A stretch of 64,000 nucleotides of DNA from Methanobacterium_B sp963703015 (GTDB taxonomy: Archaea > Methanobacteriota > Methanobacteria > Methanobacteriales > Methanobacteriaceae). Below, piece after piece: positions 61,248-64,000 of the stretch. The notes beneath the pieces are model-generated. The model was not told where the DNA came from. It was given only the letters and a program-made list of their open reading frames with translations, and searched no databases. The stretch is taken from the NCBI GenBank assembly GCA_963703015.1, contig OY969779.1, positions 124,001 to 188,000 on the forward strand. Reading direction: 5' to 3'. The first letter of the stretch is position 1. Every line of letters begins with the position of its first letter. Made by a program: the position numbers and the translations under genes.

Positions 61248-62483
61248 ATGATTATTCTTGATATGTTTTCTGGTGGAGGCGGATTATCTGAAGGTTTTTT
61301 CAGATCAAAGTGTGAATTTGTTTCACATATCGAGATGAACCCTCATGCATCAATTACTCTTGAAACACGTGCCATATATCACGCTTTAGATGATAAAAAT
61401 GATTATTATGCATATTTGAAAAATGAAATCAGTCGGGAACAGTTTATTGGAGAGAATGAAGACTTATCAAAACAAGTACATGAAACAATAATAAACGAAG
61501 AGATTTCAAGTCAAACTAAAGCCCCAATAATTAAAAATATTAAAAATATAATGAATAAAATGGATATCAATAAACTAGATGGAATTATTGGTGGTCCACC
61601 TTGTCAAGCTTATTCTATTATGGGTAGAAGTAGATCTCCTGATTGTATGAAAAATGATCCTCGTAATTTTCTGTATAAACATTATATTGAGTTTTTAAAA
61701 GAATTTAATCCTGATTTTTTCATATTTGAAAATGTTCCAGGTATGCGTTCTGCAAAAAAAGGTACAATTTTAAAAGATTTGGAGAAAAAAGTAACTAATC
61801 TTGGTTATAATCCCGAAATTAAGATTTTAAATGCCGAAAACTTTAATGTTCTTCAATCTAGGAAACGTTTAATTATAGTAGGTCATAAAACAGATGAACT
61901 CTTTTTTGAAACTCTAAATACTTCAAATAATACTAAATATAAAGTTTCTGACATTTTAAATGATTTACCTTCTCTTAAACCCGGTGAAGGTACAGATTCT
62001 TACCAAAAATATGGAAAAATTAAAATAAATGGATATCTTAAAGATTTTAATTTAAGAACAAAAAAGGATGTTTTGTTACATCATCAAGCAAGAAAACATA
62101 ATGAAAGGGATAGAGAAATTTATAGATTAGCTATTAATAAATGGAATAAAGAGAAGAAAAGAATAAAATACAGAGAATTACCTGAGGAGCTAAAAACTCA
62201 TAAAAATAGAAAATCATTTGAGGACAGGTTTAAAGTAATAGCTGCTAATTCTAATGCGGTCCATACAGTAGTTGCTCACATTTCTAAGGATGGTCATTAT
62301 TATATTCATCCAGATATCAAACAGGCTAGATCAATTACAGTCCGAGAAGCTGCTAGAATACAGTCTTTTCCAGATAATTACAAATTTGAGGGGCCAAGAA
62401 CTTCACAATATGTACAGGTAGGAAATGCAGTCCCTCCCTTAATGGCTGAAAAACTAGCTCAAAATATTAAGGAATTTATCTAA
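61248..62483 (+). CDS. C5-cytosine DNA methyltransferase (DrmMII-like)
   Basis: A 411-aa m5C methyltransferase with all ordered motifs: I DMFSGGGGLSEGF (5-17), IV GGPPCQAYSI with catalytic Cys119, VI FENVPGM (Glu161), VIII NVLQSRKRLIIVG, IX RSITVREAARIQSFP and X QVGNAVPPLMAEKLA. The target recognition region is about 230-330, and its specificity is not readable. In class 2 DISARM, DrmMII marks self DNA; the position divergent from drmA fits. Its stop shares one base with the start of the glycosylase gene, so both are made together. Confidence 0.95.
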   Translation: MIILDMFSGGGGLSEGFFRSKCEFVSHIEMNPHASITLETRAIYHALDDKNDYYAYLKNEISREQFIGENEDLSKQVHETIINEEISSQTKAPIIKNIKNIMNKMDINKLDGIIGGPPCQAYSIMGRSRSPDCMKNDPRNFLYKHYIEFLKEFNPDFFIFENVPGMRSAKKGTILKDLEKKVTNLGYNPEIKILNAENFNVLQSRKRLIIVGHKTDELFFETLNTSNNTKYKVSDILNDLPSLKPGEGTDSYQKYGKIKINGYLKDFNLRTKKDVLLHHQARKHNERDREIYRLAINKWNKEKKRIKYRELPEELKTHKNRKSFEDRFKVIAANSNAVHTVVAHISKDGHYYIHPDIKQARSITVREAARIQSFPDNYKFEGPRTSQYVQVGNAVPPLMAEKLAQNIKEFI

Positions 62484-63139
62484 TGGTTAATTCTGAGAAA
62501 AAAAAATGTGAAAATATACATAAAGAGCTATTAACATGGAGTAAAGATAATCTAAGGGTTTTTCCATGGAGAAATACTTCAGATCCTTACAAAATTTTTA
62601 TAGCAGAACTCATGTTGCATCGAACTCGTGCAACTCAGGTTTTAGAAGTATATAATACTTTCATAGATATATATCCTGATTTTAAATCTATATGTCAAGC
62701 AGGAAAAGAAAAAATTTTAAATGAATTGTCTAGCTTAGGATTAAAATGGAGAGCAGAACTTTTTTATAAAATTTCATGTATATTATCTCAAGAATATAAT
62801 GATGTGATACCTTCTGATAAATCCTTGCTGTTAGAACTTCCCGGAGTTGGACATTATATATCTTCAGCATTTCTATGCTTTACATATGATTTACCTGAGC
62901 CTATACTAGATACCAATAGTGTAAGAGTAATAGGAAGAGTATTTGGACTCAAAATCACAGATTCATCCAGAAGAAGTAAAAAATTTAGGATTTTAATGAA
63001 AGAAATGGTTAATCTTGGGAATTGCAGATTATTTTCCCTTGCGATTCTAGATTTTGCAGATGCCATATGTAAACCAAAAGATCCTCTCTGTAATCAATGT
63101 ATACTTAAAAATATTTGTGTCTATTATAAAACGCTATAG
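62483..63139 (+). CDS. FeS HhH-GPD DNA glycosylase, Mig-Mth-like T:G mismatch glycosylase
   Basis: A 218-aa member of the EndoIII/MutY superfamily. FPWRNTSDPYKIFIAELMLH (27-46) is MutY-like. The HhH reads LPGVGHYISSAF (119-130) and the catalytic Asp143 lies in ILDTNSVRV. The residue that is Lys in EndoIII and Ser in MutY is Tyr125 here, as in Mig-Mth of Methanothermobacter (Tyr126/Asp144). The 4Fe-4S loop C196-x6-C203-x2-C206-x5-C212 is intact. It should remove T from T:G pairs left by 5-methylcytosine deamination. It is translationally coupled to the methylase, with no room for its own promoter. Confidence 0.93.
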   Translation: MVNSEKKKCENIHKELLTWSKDNLRVFPWRNTSDPYKIFIAELMLHRTRATQVLEVYNTFIDIYPDFKSICQAGKEKILNELSSLGLKWRAELFYKISCILSQEYNDVIPSDKSLLLELPGVGHYISSAFLCFTYDLPEPILDTNSVRVIGRVFGLKITDSSRRSKKFRILMKEMVNLGNCRLFSLAILDFADAICKPKDPLCNQCILKNICVYYKTL

Positions 63140-63244
63140 TAATAATGATTTATGTACATTTTTAAGGAAATCATTATTTCCTTTTTTGAGATTTTAAATC
63201 ACTTCTTTATTAATTAGATTATTTTCGATTTTCTATTTTAATGA

Positions 63245-63361
63245 AATTCAAATGCTTCGGGTACTGATGGTGATATCTACAAGACCGGAACCTTGATAAT
63301 TATCCGCATCCCAGTTACAAAGAGATCTTCAACTAGGGTGACTGACAAATACATAGATTAA
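63245..63361 (+). other. Coding-like fragment after the glycosylase gene
   Basis: A 38-codon open stretch without a start: NASGTDGDIYKTGTLIIIRI, then PVTKRSSTRVTDKYID-stop. It is less AT-rich than its surroundings. It is probably a fragment of a lost gene; family not recognised. Confidence 0.25.
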
Positions 63362-63476
63362 TGAGATTATTTATTTAATAATAAAAATAATATGTTCTAA
63401 TATTATTATTTGTAATGTGCATTCTACCATATTTAGAATCTGTAAAAAAATAAATTAAAAAAATGGAGGACAATAA

Positions 63477-63586
63477 ATGGATTATGCACCTCAATTAGCA
63501 AAATAAGCAAAAAAATTACAGACATAATTGAATTTGAAGTAAATGCTCCGGAATGGATCATATTTGTGAATTATATGAATATATGA
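63477..63586 (+). pseudogene. Frameshifted small gene with an intact ribosome site
   Basis: GGAGG lies seven bases before an ATG that reads MDYAPQLAK-stop. In the next frame the sequence continues SKISKKITDIIEFEVNAPEW and IIFVNYMNI-stop. The strong Shine-Dalgarno plus the in-phase continuation suggests a gene broken by an early frameshift. Family unknown. Confidence 0.4.
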
Positions 63587-63731
63587 GATATATGATGTTG
63601 TTTACGAGGTTTTGATATCTCCACAAATGTTATTCCTAAATTAGTAGGATAAAAAATTTTTACTTTTTTTGATATAACGTTTCATGTTTTGACACTTAAT
63701 CAATTTAGGATCATTAAGTAATATTTATGAC

Positions 63732-63890
63732 TCACTTTGATATTACAATTAGATTTTCTTTTTCTTTCTTATCCCACCAATCTTCAAAAATATTTAAACA
63801 TTCAGATATTTCTCGATTTATTTTTGTTATAAATTCAGTTGATTAGCATATTTTAACACATCTGTTAGTAGCTTGATCAAAAATAAAAGA
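63732..63890 (-). pseudogene. Decayed ORF near the window end
   Basis: The minus strand reads LLFLIKLLTDVLKYANQLN in one frame, then STEFITKINREISECLNIFE and DWWDKKEKENLIVISK-stop in another. This looks like the end of a gene with a frameshift. The rest of 63587-64000 is AT-rich with nothing else I recognise. The source gene may extend past the window. Confidence 0.35.
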
Positions 63891-64000
63891 AAAACCTTTA
63901 ATTGAATATGAAATCTAACTACATAACATAGTCTATTTGGTAATTGAACAAATTGTAATAACCTTTTTAAATTTAATTAACTCAGGAAATGATTATATTA

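Overview
The window is archaeal and most likely from a Methanobacterium-type methanogen (Methanobacteriales). The evidence is a 16S-tRNA-Ala(TGC)-23S-5S rRNA operon with archaeal 16S and 23S ends, a membrane-anchored LonB protease, TATA-box promoters instead of -35/-10 boxes, Asn-rich membrane-anchored surface proteins (PepSY-like, PsbP-like, PQQ-propeller) and a strongly AT-rich sequence. GGAGG/GGTGA Shine-Dalgarno sites and T-run terminators are common. Several starts below were moved from the longest frame to an internal codon that has a Shine-Dalgarno site.

Layout. 0-5 kb: a decayed ORF, a PepSY-like surface protein, a MacB/LolCDE-type ABC exporter pair, and an NfeD gene leading into a tandem PsbP-like surface protein. 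The exporter and NfeD genes are divergent and share a region with two long palindromes. 4.7-8.4 kb: a minus-strand group of DUF2284 metal-binding protein, alpha/beta hydrolase, LCMT-type methyltransferase and TetR regulator; three 17-bp-spaced operator-like repeats lie next to the TATA box of the methyltransferase. 8.6-14.7 kb: surface and secreted proteins, a NERD-domain protein, and a ~1 kb segmental duplication (one secreted protein plus one divergent small gene) whose second copy has lost the small gene. 14.7-21 kb: a 14-helix MFS exporter, an overlooked 46-residue membrane protein with a twin-dyad promoter, a zinc-ribbon protein, LonB, an ArsR regulator with a matching dyad, and DUF3892 and DUF5518-like genes. 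21-31 kb: a multi-PAS histidine kinase, a second MacB-type exporter pair, an HTH/membrane-protein pair, several small membrane proteins, an orphan Imm5-like immunity protein, a BASS transporter and a GNAT acetyltransferase. 31-36.3 kb: the rRNA operon on the minus strand. 36.7-51.5 kb: PsbP-like protein, a frameshifted ferredoxin-type aldo/keto reductase, tautomerase, HxlR regulator, a P2-type cation ATPase followed by a 48-residue membrane peptide, a PQQ-propeller surface protein, a second HTH/membrane pair, tRNA-Lys(CTT) and a ketopantoate reductase-like gene.

51.6-64 kb is a defence island and the most notable part of the window. A tightly packed minus-strand operon encodes a DISARM-like set: a 1280-aa DrmA-type helicase, a DUF1998 DrmB-type protein, a short single-HKD phospholipase-D DrmC-type protein and a 999-aa protein in the position of DrmE. 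It is divergent from an m5C DNA methyltransferase (DrmMII-type) whose stop overlaps the start of an FeS HhH-GPD glycosylase. That glycosylase has the Tyr/Asp active-site pair of the Methanothermobacter T:G mismatch glycosylase Mig-Mth. The suggested logic is that the methylase marks self DNA, the DrmABC/E machinery restricts unmarked DNA, and the glycosylase repairs the T:G mismatches produced when 5-methylcytosine deaminates. Broken ORFs flank the island on both sides; no integrase is visible.
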